50,926 nt of DNA from Paracoccaceae bacterium (GCA_024742575.1 JANSYF010000018.1:1-50926); one strand, 5' to 3'. Positions 16,327 through 25,928 are shown, numbered from the stretch's first letter. Notes: generated by a model from the letters alone, not told the origin. Numbers and translations are program-made.

Positions 16327-17922
16327 TTAGGCGACGTCAAACTGCAACGGCTTGACCTGTCGGAAGAGACCCGTCGCCTTGAGCTTGTCCACCACATTGG
16401 CAGGAACCGGCTCGTCGACATAGAGCAGCGCAATTGCCTCACCCTTTGAAGCAGAGCGGCCAAGGGTAAAGTTCGCGATGTTGACCTTGTTCTCACCCAT
16501 GGTCATGCCCAGTGTCCCGATGATACCCGGCACGTCCTCGTTGGTGGTGTAGATCATGTGCGCGCCGATCTCGGCGTCGATATTGATGCCTTTGATCTGG
16601 ATGAAACGCGGTTTGCCATCGCTGAACACGGTACCCGCAATCGAACGTTCACGCTCGGACGTGACAACGGTCACCTTGACATAGCCGTCAAACGCACCGG
16701 ATTTCGCCTGATTGGTCGTGCTGATCTTGATCCCACGTTCCTTGGCGATCAGCGGGGCGCTGACCATGTTCACATCCGGGTTCACCCGCTTCATGATCCC
16801 GGCAATGGCAGAGCAGTTCAGCGCTTCGAGGTTCATCTCGGACACAGACCCATCATAGAGGATGTTGATTGCCTTGATCGGTTCGTCCGTCATCTGGCCG
16901 ATGAAGCTGCCAAGGTGATCCGCAAGCTTGATCCACGGGCCCATGATCTTGGCTTCCTCAGCCGTCACCGACGGCATGTTGAGCGCGTTTTCCACGGCCC
17001 CGGTCAGCAGGTAGTTGGCCATCTGCTCGGCCACCTGAAGGGCGACGTTTTCCTGCGCTTCGGTTGTGGCGGCACCAAGGTGCGGGGTGCAGACCACGTT
17101 GGGCAGATTGAACAGCGGGTTCTCTGTCGCTGGTTCTTCGCTGAACACGTCAAACGCGGCACCTGCGACATGGCCGGATTTCAGCAGTTCCGCCAGCGCG
17201 GCTTCGTCCACAAGACCGCCACGGGCACAGTTGATGATCCGCACACCCTTCTTAGTCTTGGCAAGGTTTTCTGCCGACAGGATGTTGCGGGTCTGGTCTG
17301 TCAGCGGCACGTGCAGCGTGATGAAATCAGCCCGCTTGAGCAGATCCTCCAGTTCGACCTTTTCAACCTGCATCTGCTTTGCCTTGTCTTCGCCAAGGAA
17401 CGGATCGTATGCCACGACTTTCATCTTGAGCCCACGGGCGCGGTCACACACGATCCCGCCGATATTGCCCGCACCGATCACACCCAGCGTCTTGCCGGTC
17501 AGTTCGACGCCCATGAACTTGGACTTTTCCCACTTGCCCGCATGGGTCGAGGCAGACGCTTCGGGGATCTGACGCGCACAGGCGAACATCATCGCAATTG
17601 CGTGTTCGGCGGTTGTGATCATGTTGCCAAACGGCGTGTTCATGACGATCACACCTTTCTTGGACGCAGCTTCCTTGTCGACGTTGTCGGTACCGATCCC
17701 GGCGCGACCGATCACTTTGAGGTTGGTTGCGTTTTCAAGGATCGTCGGTGTGACCTTGGTGGCCGAGCGGATCGCAAGACCGTCATACTGGCCAATCACT
17801 TCGGCCAGCTTGTCTTTGTCCTTGCCGAGATCGGGCTGGAAATCAACTTCGATGCCTCGGTCTTTGAAGATCTGAACGGCAGCGTCGGAGAGTTTATCAG
17901 AGATGAGTACACGGGGAGCCAT
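16327..17922 (-). CDS. serA: D-3-phosphoglycerate dehydrogenase
   Basis: 531 residues from ATG 17922 (AAAGGA upstream). First committed step of serine synthesis: NAD-dependent oxidation of 3-phosphoglycerate. Substrate-binding domain, then Rossmann domain with GVIGAGNIGG, catalytic Arg in NCARGGLVDE and His in CTPHLGAATTEAQ; an intervening ASB domain, and a C-terminal ACT domain (INIDAEIGAHMIYTTNEDVP) that usually gives serine feedback. It follows serC after about 100 bases and is probably co-transcribed. Confidence 0.96.
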   Translation of the reverse strand: MAPRVLISDKLSDAAVQIFKDRGIEVDFQPDLGKDKDKLAEVIGQYDGLAIRSATKVTPTILENATNLKVIGRAGIGTDNVDKEAASKKGVIVMNTPFGNMITTAEHAIAMMFACARQIPEASASTHAGKWEKSKFMGVELTGKTLGVIGAGNIGGIVCDRARGLKMKVVAYDPFLGEDKAKQMQVEKVELEDLLKRADFITLHVPLTDQTRNILSAENLAKTKKGVRIINCARGGLVDEAALAELLKSGHVAGAAFDVFSEEPATENPLFNLPNVVCTPHLGAATTEAQENVALQVAEQMANYLLTGAVENALNMPSVTAEEAKIMGPWIKLADHLGSFIGQMTDEPIKAINILYDGSVSEMNLEALNCSAIAGIMKRVNPDVNMVSAPLIAKERGIKISTTNQAKSGAFDGYVKVTVVTSERERSIAGTVFSDGKPRFIQIKGINIDAEIGAHMIYTTNEDVPGIIGTLGMTMGENKVNIANFTLGRSASKGEAIALLYVDEPVPANVVDKLKATGLFRQVKPLQFDVA

Positions 17923-18020
17923 GTCAGTGGTCCTTTTGAATATCGAGAGAAAGTGCGTGAGATCACGCACCCTACAGGGAATGAATGGGGAGGGTGCGCG
18001 CGTGCGCGCACCGTTTTCTA

Positions 18021-19175
18021 TCAGGCGGCTTGGGCCAGCGCCTCGATCTCGGCGTGGAAGGCCCAATCAAGCCACGGCAACATCGCTTCGATGTCCGCAG
18101 TTTCGACCGTGCCACCACACCAGATGCGAAGACCTGCCGGTGCGTCGCGATAGGCACCAATGTCCAATGCCACACCTTCGGCTTCCATTCGCTTGGCGAC
18201 CGCCTTGGCGAAAACCGCACCATCGGTGATCCGGTTATCGGTGAACTTCAGGCAGACCGACGTGTTCGATCGCGTTGCCGGATCATCCGCAAGGTTCGCA
18301 ATCCAGTCATTCGCCTCGCAGAAATCGAAGACTGCTTTCGCATTGGCATCTGCCCGAGCCATCAGCCCCTTGAGACCGCCGACCGATCGCGCCCAGTCGA
18401 GCGCTTGCAGGTAATCCTCGACCGCCAGCATCGACGGTGTGTTGATCGTTTCACCGACAAAGATGCCTTCGATCAGCTTGCCGCCTTTGGTCATGCGGAA
18501 GATCTTGGGCAGCGGCCAAGTCGGTGTGTAGGATTCGAGTCGTTCGACCGCGCGAGGGGACAGGATCAGCATCCCGTGCGCCGCTTCGCCGCCCAGCACC
18601 TTCTGCCAGGAGAATGTCGTGACATCCAGCTTGTCCCACGGCAGGTCTTGCGCAAAGGCCGCCGATGTGGCGTCGCAGATCGTCAGCCCTTCGCGACCCA
18701 CCGGGATCGAGTCGCCATTCGGCATCCGCACACCCGAGGTCGTGCCGTTCCAAGTGAAGACGACATCAGTATCGTAGTCAACCGACGCCATATCAACGAT
18801 CTGACCATAGTCAGCGGTTTTCACCTCGGCGTCGATCTTAAGCTGTTTGACAACATCCGTGACCCAGCCAGCGCCAAAGGATTCCCAAGCGACCATTGTC
18901 GCCTTGCGTGCACCAAGCAGCGACCACATCGCCATTTCAACCGCGCCGGTGTCGGACGCGGGAACGATGCCAATTTTGTAATCGGCGGGCACGCCAAGCA
19001 ATTCGCGCGTCTCTTCGATCGCGGCCTTTAGCTTGGCCTTGCCAACACCAGCCCGGTGCGAGCGGCCCAGCGGCGCATCGGCGAGATTTTCGAGTTTGAA
19101 AACGGGGGGTTTGGCACAGGGGCCAGAAGAAAAACGCGGGTTAGCCGGCCGCGTTGCCGGTTGTTCAATAGCCAT
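18021..19175 (-). CDS. serC: phosphoserine aminotransferase
   Basis: 384 residues from ATG 19175. Converts 3-phosphohydroxypyruvate and glutamate to phosphoserine. It belongs to the alphaproteobacterial group: start [19 protein letters not shown] lysine in [16 protein letters not shown]. The ATG follows a ribosome binding site (GGAAGGA) held in the loop of a hairpin, the last element of the leader at 19176-19250. serA follows, so the two first steps of the pathway share one control point; serB is divergent. Confidence 0.96.
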   Translation of the reverse strand: MAIEQPATRPANPRFSSGPCAKPPVFKLENLADAPLGRSHRAGVGKAKLKAAIEETRELLGVPADYKIGIVPASDTGAVEMAMWSLLGARKATMVAWESFGAGWVTDVVKQLKIDAEVKTADYGQIVDMASVDYDTDVVFTWNGTTSGVRMPNGDSIPVGREGLTICDATSAAFAQDLPWDKLDVTTFSWQKVLGGEAAHGMLILSPRAVERLESYTPTWPLPKIFRMTKGGKLIEGIFVGETINTPSMLAVEDYLQALDWARSVGGLKGLMARADANAKAVFDFCEANDWIANLADDPATRSNTSVCLKFTDNRITDGAVFAKAVAKRMEAEGVALDIGAYRDAPAGLRIWCGGTVETADIEAMLPWLDWAFHAEIEALAQAA

Positions 19176-19250
19176 TGATGCTATCCTTCCAGATAAGCGC
19201 CCTTCGTTGGGGAAGGGTGTCCCACCGCTGCGTTTATGCGGGTGGCGTGA
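19176..19250 (-). ncRNA. serC leader RNA (serC motif)
   Basis: Three stems lie in the 75 bases before the serC ATG, 5' to 3' on the minus strand: CCACC/GGTGG (plus 19222-19226 and 19241-19245) with extra inner pairing; CCCTTC/GAAGGG (plus 19200-19205 and 19212-19217), perfect; and GCTTATC/GATAGC (plus 19192-19198 and 19180-19185) enclosing the GGAAGGA ribosome binding site. The position, the tandem hairpins and the sequestered ribosome site fit the known alphaproteobacterial serC motif, whose ligand or partner has not been established as far as I know. The structure is read directly; the family name is from memory. Confidence 0.75.
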
Positions 19251-19473
19251 ACCGCGCAAGTCGGAAAATGCGACCAATGAGACGCATTTGGCATTTGGAT
19301 TGCGACGTGTGTTGCGGATCGGAAACTTGAATCTTTTCGCCATATGTCGCGACAGCGGATACCGCGCAAAGGACGTATTTCGAAAGAAAAGAAGAAACAC
19401 GTTCGGTACTTCCGACTGGCCTTTTTTTCGGCCCGCCGATACATCGCCGCACAGTTCGTATCGGAGACTTGCC

Positions 19474-20364
19474 ATGTTCACAGCCACGCTCATTGCCCGT
19501 CCGGGAACGCTTGATCCCGCTCTTCCAGAAGCCCTGCGCAACGCCTGGGGCGGCGGCGATTTGGTTTGGCTTTCACCTGATGAGGCCGCAGAATTTGATT
19601 TGGAATTGATTCCGGACTCCGCCGAGACAAGCTGGACCGCCCTGCAGGATCAAGGCGTCGACCTTGCGATCCAGCCAAGTGCGAATCGGCGCAAGAAGAT
19701 GCTCCTGGCCGACATGGACAGCACCATGATCCAGCAGGAATGCATTGACGAACTAGCCGAGGTAGCTGGCGTAGGCGCACATGTGAAAGAAATCACAGCC
19801 CGGGCCATGAATGGCGAACTGGATTTCGAAGGCGCTTTGATTGAACGGGTCGCTTTGCTCAAAGGCCTGCCCGAGTCGGTGATTGACGATGTTTTGGCCA
19901 GCCGTATCACGCTGATGCCCGGCGGCCCCGCCCTGCTGGCCACGATGAAGGCACATGGGGCTTATGCCGCGCTCGTGTCCGGCGGGTTTACTGCTTTCAC
20001 CGCGCGGGTGGCCACGACGCTTGGCTTTGACGAGAACCGCGCCAACACGCTCCAGTCAGAGAACGGCAAGCTGACAGGCAACGTGGCGCGCCCAATCCTT
20101 GGACGTGAAGCCAAGGTCACAGCGTTGGAAGAAATCACCGCACGTTTGAGCATCACTGATGCCGATGTTCTGGCGGTCGGCGATGGGGCCAATGACCTTG
20201 GCATGTTGCAGCGCGCTGGGTCCGGCGTGGCGCTGCACGCCAAACCAAGTGTACAGGTACAAGCAAAGCTGCGCATCAACCATGGCGATCTGACCGCGCT
20301 TCTGTTTTTGCAGGGTTACAGCCGTGACGCTTTCATTACACCAGAAGTCCCGGCGCTGGCCTGA
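19474..20364 (+). CDS. serB: phosphoserine phosphatase
   Basis: 296 residues from ATG 19474 (GGAGA upstream); the open frame continues 5' through the serC leader, but nothing there resembles SerB. Last step of serine synthesis. An N-terminal ACT-like domain, then the HAD motif LLADMDSTM (nucleophile Asp80, acid Asp82), VSGGFTAF, and [10 protein letters not shown]. Divergent from serC-serA across a 298-base gap. Its last 29 bases overlap the convergent asparaginase gene. Confidence 0.95.
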   Translation: MFTATLIARPGTLDPALPEALRNAWGGGDLVWLSPDEAAEFDLELIPDSAETSWTALQDQGVDLAIQPSANRRKKMLLADMDSTMIQQECIDELAEVAGVGAHVKEITARAMNGELDFEGALIERVALLKGLPESVIDDVLASRITLMPGGPALLATMKAHGAYAALVSGGFTAFTARVATTLGFDENRANTLQSENGKLTGNVARPILGREAKVTALEEITARLSITDADVLAVGDGANDLGMLQRAGSGVALHAKPSVQVQAKLRINHGDLTALLFLQGYSRDAFITPEVPALA

Positions 20365-21334
20365 TCTCGCCGGTCACAAGCCCGTCCCAGTTGTGAACGG
20401 TCGGGGTCAGGAAGGCTTTGACTTCGGGGTGATCGGCCTCCAGCACGTCCAGCTTCACGAGGATCGCAGCAATCGCACATTCCGCGGCACGGGTCGCGCC
20501 ATCTGCCGCCTTGACCGCAACACCCAAGCCGCGGGTCGGCAGGATGGCGATGAAGTACCCCTCGGCACCCGTCTTGAGAGCAACGGGTTCGCTGGCCACC
20601 CGCATCAACCGCGTGCAGGCCCGACCTTCGCCCGCCACGAGTTCGGGATGGGTGTGCATCGCTTCGACCAACCGCGCGCCAGCGGTGCTCATTGTGTCCG
20701 ACCGCTGCGCCGCTGTCGCAAACCATGCCATCGCACGGGCCATACCGTGCATCGTGGTCGCAAAATTGGGTGCCGAACAGCCATCGATACCGAACCCGGG
20801 GCTGGTCTGGTCCGTCACCGTCTCGAACGCCTCAAGGCAGGCTTTCTGAACCGCATGTTCGGGATCGACATAGTTCGGCCCTGCACCCAAGTGTTTTGTC
20901 AGGGTCAGGAAGCCGGCGTGTTTGCCGGAACAATTGTTGTGCACGCGACAAGGCGATTGATGCGCGCGGATCATCTCAAGCTTGAGATCGGTATCCCGGC
21001 TAACCTGCGGACCACAACACAGAGCGTCATCGTTCAGACCAAGATCTGACAACCAGCGATTCACCCGGTCCACATGGATCGTCGCACCCTGATGCGACGC
21101 ACAGGCCAAGGCCAATTGTTCTGTCGTCAAACCGCGCGCGTCAGCCGCGCCAGAGGTCAACAGCGGCAGCGCCTGGATCATCTTTGACGAACTGCGCGGG
21201 AGCACAACAGCGTCAGGATCCCCCCAAGCAGATACGATCTGCCCGGATCCGTCACAAATCACCGCGTGACCGATGTGGTGACTTTCGAGAAACGGGCCGC
21301 GCCAGACCTCGGCCAAAGCAGCAGGCTGTGCCAT
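20336..21334 (-). CDS. L-asparaginase, Rhizobium etli type (class 3)
   Basis: 332 residues from ATG 21334 (AGGAG upstream). Hydrolyses asparagine to aspartate and ammonia. It belongs to the Asparaginase_II family unrelated to the E. coli enzymes. Residues match the R. etli enzyme numbering strikingly: Ser48-x-x-Lys51 in PRSSSKM, Ser80 in ACASHQG, and zinc ligands Cys135 and Lys138 in NNCSGKHAG; the third ligand is likely Cys186 in GIDGCSAPN. Cytoplasmic, no signal peptide. Its 3' end overlaps serB by 29 bases. Confidence 0.9.
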   Translation of the reverse strand: MAQPAALAEVWRGPFLESHHIGHAVICDGSGQIVSAWGDPDAVVLPRSSSKMIQALPLLTSGAADARGLTTEQLALACASHQGATIHVDRVNRWLSDLGLNDDALCCGPQVSRDTDLKLEMIRAHQSPCRVHNNCSGKHAGFLTLTKHLGAGPNYVDPEHAVQKACLEAFETVTDQTSPGFGIDGCSAPNFATTMHGMARAMAWFATAAQRSDTMSTAGARLVEAMHTHPELVAGEGRACTRLMRVASEPVALKTGAEGYFIAILPTRGLGVAVKAADGATRAAECAIAAILVKLDVLEADHPEVKAFLTPTVHNWDGLVTGEIRPAPGLLV

Positions 21335-21506
21335 GGGTTGCTCCTGTAGAGTTGGGCAAAAAACTGCCAATTGGGCTTTAAAGATCCTCATAAATCAGGC
21401 TATTCTCACGCCGTCGAGGGCAAAGTTGCAGTGACATAAGGGGGGTTAACCCCATACTGTGGCAAACAAACGAGTTGAGGCTAAGGACAGTCTGGAGGCT
21501 GGACGC

Positions 21507-22040
21507 ATGAATTCATGGATTGGCGGTGCGGTGATCGGTGCGATGGCACTGGTAACGGCAGGTATAAGCGCGGCGCAGGAAACAAGTACGAACCGCGTGA
21601 ATGCCATCACCGACTGGAGCGTTTTTGAAGGACAGGAACCGCGCGAATGTTGGGCGGTGACGACCTATAAGGAAAGCGTGAACACAAAGGATGGCCGCGT
21701 CGTGGCTGTGACGCGCGGAGAAATCCTATTGATGGTGTTCTACCGTCCCGGCGCCGAAGTGCAGGGACAAGTGGCCTTTACAGGCGGCTATCCCTTTGCG
21801 CCGGGGTCGACGGTCAATGTCAACATAAGCGGCACAGAATTTGAGTTTTTCACCGAAGGTGAATGGGCATGGCCCGCAACACCGCAAGACGATTCCAAGA
21901 TCGTCACGGCAATGAAACGCGGTGCTGATGCGGTTCTTACGGCACGTTCAGCGCGCGGGACGACGACCAAAGACACGTTCTCGCTCTTGGGCTTTACCGC
22001 TGCGGTCGAAGACGCGGAAAAGCGCTGTTCGAACGGTTAA
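21507..22040 (+). CDS. IalB-family secreted protein
   Basis: 177 residues from ATG 21507 (GGAGG 8 bases upstream). A hydrophobic signal peptide ending near ISAAQE directs it to the periplasm. The body matches the invasion-associated locus B family: WSVFEGQEPRECWAVTT, FTGGYPFAPGSTVNVNISG, and TEGEWAWPAT. Two cysteines (in RECWA and KRCSNG) could form a disulfide. The family name comes from Bartonella; in free-living relatives the role is unknown. A terminator follows. Confidence 0.87.
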   Translation: MNSWIGGAVIGAMALVTAGISAAQETSTNRVNAITDWSVFEGQEPRECWAVTTYKESVNTKDGRVVAVTRGEILLMVFYRPGAEVQGQVAFTGGYPFAPGSTVNVNISGTEFEFFTEGEWAWPATPQDDSKIVTAMKRGADAVLTARSARGTTTKDTFSLLGFTAAVEDAEKRCSNG

Positions 22041-22104
22041 ACCTTCAATGGGGTAGGTGTCTCTGCCCCGCGCCAATCGATTCGATTTTAGAAATTCCCA
22101 AAAT

Positions 22105-22131
22105 GGTCGGACCGTCGCGTCCGACCTTTTT
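22105..22131 (+). terminator. rho-independent terminator after ialB-like gene
   Basis: GGTCGGAC (22105-22112) pairs with GTCCGACC (22119-22126) around CGTCGC and is followed by TTTTT. Confidence 0.92.
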
Positions 22132-22162
22132 CGATCACGGTCGGAATTCAATCTTGCTATAT

Positions 22163-22178
22163 AACTACATTTCTAGTT
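22163..22178. promoter_or_regulatory. candidate ArsR operator over a promoter
   Basis: AACTA-CATTTC-TAGTT is a perfect inverted repeat overlapping a TATATAA-like -10 stretch and ending 11 bases before the arsR-type start codon. This suggests autoregulation. No clear ribosome binding site follows, so the message may be nearly leaderless. Confidence 0.5.
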
Positions 22179-22188
22179 TTATGGTTTC

Positions 22189-22506
22189 ATGAATCAGACA
22201 CAACATCACGCCCGCGCCCTATCTGCCTTGGGCCATGAAGCACGGCTTCAGATATTTCGCGTTCTTGTCAAAGCCGGGCATTCCGGCCTGACAGTGAGCC
22301 AGATCGCCGAACATCTTGGCCTCCCTGCCTCGACACAGGCGCATCACCTCAAGATGCTCGTCGAAGCCGGACTGGTGACGCAGACCCGGCAAGGGCGCGA
22401 AGTGATCAATACGGTCGATTTTGACAGAATGAATGGCCTGATCGGGTTCCTTTCAGAGGAATGCTGCACAGGGTTCGCAACCAACACTTCCGACACCGCA
22501 GCATAG
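22189..22506 (+). CDS. ArsR/SmtB-family regulator with a vicinal cysteine pair
   Basis: 105 residues, a compact winged helix: ALGHEARLQIFRVLVKAG, then LTVSQIAEHLGLPASTQAHHLKML as the HTH. A Cys92-Cys93 pair (EECCTGF) near the C-terminus is a likely thiol site for arsenite, organoarsenical or another soft ligand, placed differently from the classic ELCVC site. It precedes an ArsP-like permease by 16 bases and probably represses the operon until the ligand binds. Confidence 0.88.
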   Translation: MNQTQHHARALSALGHEARLQIFRVLVKAGHSGLTVSQIAEHLGLPASTQAHHLKMLVEAGLVTQTRQGREVINTVDFDRMNGLIGFLSEECCTGFATNTSDTAA

Positions 22507-22522
22507 TTCAAGGACATCGACA

Positions 22523-23566
22523 ATGGCTGACCTCTCATCCAATGCCCCCCCGAACCCGATCTGGCTTGCGGTCAAGAAGCAGAAGGTCTGGATCACCTCT
22601 GCCCTTCTGCTTTTGCTCGTTGCGCTGGTGTCGCTCAACCAAGCCGAAGACAGCCTTGGTTTTGTGGTGCAGTCACTTTTGAAAACCGGGCCGTATCTGC
22701 TCTTGTCAATCGGCATTGCGGCATGGGCCGTTGCAACGGGTGCCGACAACTTGATCGCACGCGCGTTTACCGGATCACCTGCTTTGATGATCTTTCTCGC
22801 TGCACTCGCGGGTGGTCTTTCGCCGTTCTGTTCCTGTGGCGTGATCCCTTTGATTGCTGCCCTTTTGACGATGGGTGTTCCGCTATCCGCTGTGATGGCG
22901 TTCTGGCTGGCATCGCCAGTGATGGACCCGTCAATGTTTCTGCTGACCTCGGGTGTTCTGGGGTTCGACTTCGCGGTGGCCAAAACCCTAGCGGCGATTG
23001 GTCTTGGCGTGGCAGGCGGATTCATTGTCTACGCGTTGGCAGGAAGCCACATTCTGCACGACGCCCTGCGCGAAGGTGTGGGCAATGGCGGCTGTGGATC
23101 AGCCAAGATCCGCAATCCAAAACCAGTGGTCTGGCGCTTTTGGGAACATTCTGACCGGGTCGAGAAATTCGGCAAGGAAGCGCTGAAAACCACGCTGTTT
23201 CTGGCGCAATGGCTGACACTGGCGTTCCTGCTGGAAAGCCTGATGCTGGCCTATATCCCTGCGGAAACCATCACCTCTGTTCTTGGCGGCACAGGCATCG
23301 GACCAATCGCAATCGCGACAGTGGTTGGCGTGCCGGCCTATTTGAACGGCTATGCTGCTCTACCGCTGATCAGCGGGTTGATGGAGCAGGGTATGGCACA
23401 AGGCGCAGGTCTTGCCTTCCTTGTGGCAGGGGGCGTCACATCTTTGCCAGCCGCCATTGCGGTTTGGGCCTTGGTTAAACCCCGGGTGTTCACGCTCTAT
23501 ATCGCCATATCGCTGGGCGGCGCGTTCCTGATCGGTTTGGCCTACCAGGGCTGGACGATGATCTAA
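22523..23566 (+). CDS. permease of the ArsP/DUF318 family
   Basis: 347 residues, about eight to ten membrane helices. The family motif GLSPFCSCGVIPLIAALL (about 94-111) carries the two cysteines used by this family, and the second half has VVGVPAYLNGYAALPL, a repeat-like partner. Members studied export trivalent organoarsenicals; others have unknown thiophilic substrates. An ArsR regulator with a cysteine pair upstream and a VOC protein 6 bases downstream fit a small soft-ligand efflux module. AAGGAC precedes the ATG. Confidence 0.85.
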   Translation: MADLSSNAPPNPIWLAVKKQKVWITSALLLLLVALVSLNQAEDSLGFVVQSLLKTGPYLLLSIGIAAWAVATGADNLIARAFTGSPALMIFLAALAGGLSPFCSCGVIPLIAALLTMGVPLSAVMAFWLASPVMDPSMFLLTSGVLGFDFAVAKTLAAIGLGVAGGFIVYALAGSHILHDALREGVGNGGCGSAKIRNPKPVVWRFWEHSDRVEKFGKEALKTTLFLAQWLTLAFLLESLMLAYIPAETITSVLGGTGIGPIAIATVVGVPAYLNGYAALPLISGLMEQGMAQGAGLAFLVAGGVTSLPAAIAVWALVKPRVFTLYIAISLGGAFLIGLAYQGWTMI

Positions 23567-23572
23567 ACGCGA

Positions 23573-24004
23573 ATGCAGTTTCATCACGTCAGCCTGACCG
23601 CAAACGACGCCAATGCCCTTAGCGACTTCTACATAACAGTATTTGGATGTGTGGACCGTCGCCCGGCAAAAAGGCTGTCTGATCCGTGGGTGTCGCAAGG
23701 CAATGGCGTTCCCGGTTCAAACATCCTGTCACGATGGCTGACATTTCCAAATACGACCGGACCGTTTTTGGAGATCCTCGAATACGAGGTCATGTTGGAC
23801 GCCGCACCGCAACCGCCCAACACAAGAGGATGCGGTCACATCGCGTTTGTCGTTGATGACCTCAACGCCACGGTTGCGAATGTCCTCGCTCATGGCGGTG
23901 CGAAGCAGGGAGACATTGTAAACATCGGCTCAGCAGAGCACCCGATCCTCGTTGTCTACATGCGCGATCCCGAGGGCAATATCGTGGAACTGGAACAGAT
24001 TTGA
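23573..24004 (+). CDS. VOC (glyoxalase/bleomycin-resistance) superfamily protein
   Basis: 143 residues, one pair of beta-alpha-beta-beta-beta modules: MQFHHVSLTANDANALSDFY at the start and GCGHIAFVVDDLNATVANVL in the middle, ending RDPEGNIVELEQI. His4 or His5, Glu and the terminal Glu are plausible metal ligands. It follows the permease after 6 bases. It lacks the obvious cysteine pair of the C-As lyase ArsI, so I would not call it that. Confidence 0.82.
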   Translation: MQFHHVSLTANDANALSDFYITVFGCVDRRPAKRLSDPWVSQGNGVPGSNILSRWLTFPNTTGPFLEILEYEVMLDAAPQPPNTRGCGHIAFVVDDLNATVANVLAHGGAKQGDIVNIGSAEHPILVVYMRDPEGNIVELEQI

Positions 24005-24082
24005 CAGAATACCCTGTTCCCCTTTGGCAAAGCCCAAAGAATCCTATATGTGGCCTATCTCTTTTCGAGAAAGGCTGACCCC

Positions 24083-25270
24083 ATGACCGGCTCTGCACCG
24101 ATCACGCAAGACGTTCTGACCATCCCCCGCAAACTGCCGGAGGGGGGCAAGACGAATATTGTCGGCCTGACCCGCGACAAGCTGCGCGACGGGTTGATCG
24201 CCATGGGCACACCGGAAAAGCAGGCCAGGATGCGGACGGGTCAGATCTGGCAATGGGTCTACCAGTGGGGCGTGCGCGATTTCCACGCAATGACGAACCT
24301 TGCCAAAGCTTATCGCGCAGAGCTTGACGACCATTTCGAAATCGCCTTGCCCGAGATTGTATCGAAACAGGTCTCGGCCGATGGCACCCGCAAATACCTT
24401 GTCCGCATCGCGGGCGGCCACGAGGTCGAGGTTGTCTACATCCCCGAAACCGACCGGGGCACGCTCTGTATCTCTTCTCAAGTGGGCTGCACGCTCACTT
24501 GTTCATTCTGCCACACCGGCACGCAGAAACTCGTCCGCAACCTGACCGCCGGGGAAATCATCGGGCAGGTCATGCTGGCCCGCGACGATCTGGGCGAATG
24601 GCCCGAACCGGGTGTCGGCACTGGCGAAAACGGTCCGCGCCTGTTGTCCAACATCGTGCTGATGGGCATGGGTGAACCGCTCTACAATTTCGACAACGTG
24701 CGCGACGCGATGAAGATCGCGATGGATGGCGAAGGCATTGCGCTGTCGCGCCGCCGTATCACGCTGTCCACGTCTGGCGTTGTGCCGGAGATCGCCAAGA
24801 CGGCGGAGGAAATCGGCTGCCTTCTCGCTGTCAGTTTCCACGCCACCACGGACGAAGTGCGCGACAGGCTGGTGCCAATCAACAAGCGATGGAACATCGA
24901 AACGCTGCTGGACGCGCTGCGGGAATACCCGAAGAAATCCAACTCCGAGCGGATCACGTTTGAATACGTGATGCTCAAAGAAGTGAACGACAGCGACGCT
25001 GACGCGCGCCGACTGGTCAAGCTGATTTCGGGCATCCCCGCCAAAATCAACCTGATCCCGTTCAACGAATGGCCCGGTGCGCCCTACCAGCGGTCTGACT
25101 GGTCGCGGATCGAGTCCTTTGCCGACATCATCTACAAGGCGGGCTATGCGTCCCCCATCCGAACACCGCGTGGCGAAGACATCATGGCGGCCTGTGGCCA
25201 GTTGAAATCCGCGACGGAACGCGAACGCAAAAGCAAGGCACAAATCGCGGCTGAGACCGGAATGTCCTAA
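24083..25270 (+). CDS. rlmN: 23S rRNA / tRNA adenine-C2 methyltransferase
   Basis: 395 residues from ATG 24083 (AAAGG upstream). A radical SAM enzyme methylating A2503 of 23S rRNA and A37 of some tRNAs. The 4Fe-4S cysteines are Cys136, Cys140, Cys143 in [13 protein letters not shown]; the methylated cysteine is near Cys371 in MAACGQL and its partner Cys129 in LCISSQVGC. It follows the VOC gene after about 80 bases and is probably independent. Confidence 0.96.
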   Translation: MTGSAPITQDVLTIPRKLPEGGKTNIVGLTRDKLRDGLIAMGTPEKQARMRTGQIWQWVYQWGVRDFHAMTNLAKAYRAELDDHFEIALPEIVSKQVSADGTRKYLVRIAGGHEVEVVYIPETDRGTLCISSQVGCTLTCSFCHTGTQKLVRNLTAGEIIGQVMLARDDLGEWPEPGVGTGENGPRLLSNIVLMGMGEPLYNFDNVRDAMKIAMDGEGIALSRRRITLSTSGVVPEIAKTAEEIGCLLAVSFHATTDEVRDRLVPINKRWNIETLLDALREYPKKSNSERITFEYVMLKEVNDSDADARRLVKLISGIPAKINLIPFNEWPGAPYQRSDWSRIESFADIIYKAGYASPIRTPRGEDIMAACGQLKSATERERKSKAQIAAETGMS

Positions 25271-25475
25271 GCCCAAGTGCTTTGGAATTGTGATGGGCAC
25301 TTCTGGTGTTGACTGAAGAATTGACCCTTTGCATGGCAGAACCGGCGTCAGCTCGTCTTTTTTACCCAAGTTCCCATCATTGGGCTTGATTGCCCTCGGC
25401 TCTTTCCCCTATCTAAGAGCAATCCTGATTATTTTAATTGGGTATTGTGCCACCACTGTCAAATAAGGGGCAATC

Positions 25476-25928
25476 ATGCACCACGCTCACATCCTTCTGC
25501 CGGATGATGACCTGCGATCCGCCGAAATGCGTGTGATCGCGCTGCTGCGTGCATGGAACACCACTTTGGACGCGCAAACAGCGATGTGGGAAGATTTACA
25601 AACCTCGTTGGGCGACGCCCGCGCCAGATCGTGTCTGCAAGCGTTCGAACAGATGCTTCAATTGCTCGCAAAACACGGCTGGCGCCCTCTGACGATCATG
25701 CCTTTAGAGACCAAGGGCGTGTCGCCGGATGAGGCCGCTTTGGCACGTTTCGTGATGGCGTCAACCGAACAAAGGCGCGACGCTGCGTTGGCCGAGGCTG
25801 GGTTTCTCGTGGCTCCCAATGCTCTTCTTCCGCTGCTCTGCGCGGCGTCGCAGTTTGGCCTGCCGCTCTTGTGCGAAGAATGCCGGACGCGGATTTTTGC
25901 ACCGGTTGCAAAAGGCCCGCTGAACTAG
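25476..25928 (+). CDS. conserved Rhodobacterales protein of unknown function
   Basis: 150 residues, AAGGGG upstream. Largely alpha-helical by composition, starting MHHAHILLPDDDLRSAEMR and ending with a PLLCEECRTRIF segment, a CxxC that could bind metal or form a disulfide. I recall this as widespread in the Roseobacter group but know of no function. It stands alone in a 205-base gap after rlmN and ends 40 bases before the CueR-type promoter of copA. Confidence 0.75.
   Translation: MHHAHILLPDDDLRSAEMRVIALLRAWNTTLDAQTAMWEDLQTSLGDARARSCLQAFEQMLQLLAKHGWRPLTIMPLETKGVSPDEAALARFVMASTEQRRDAALAEAGFLVAPNALLPLLCAASQFGLPLLCEECRTRIFAPVAKGPLN

Noticed and set aside
16558..18153. 531-codon plus-strand frame over serA
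   Set aside because: Shadow of serA; no family resemblance.
19033..19473. Longer serB start inside the serC leader
   Set aside because: The added residues show no similarity to SerB, cross the structured leader, and the ATG at 19474 has a good ribosome site.
23573..24004. ArsI C-As lyase
   Set aside because: The protein is VOC-fold but lacks the cysteine pair expected of ArsI.
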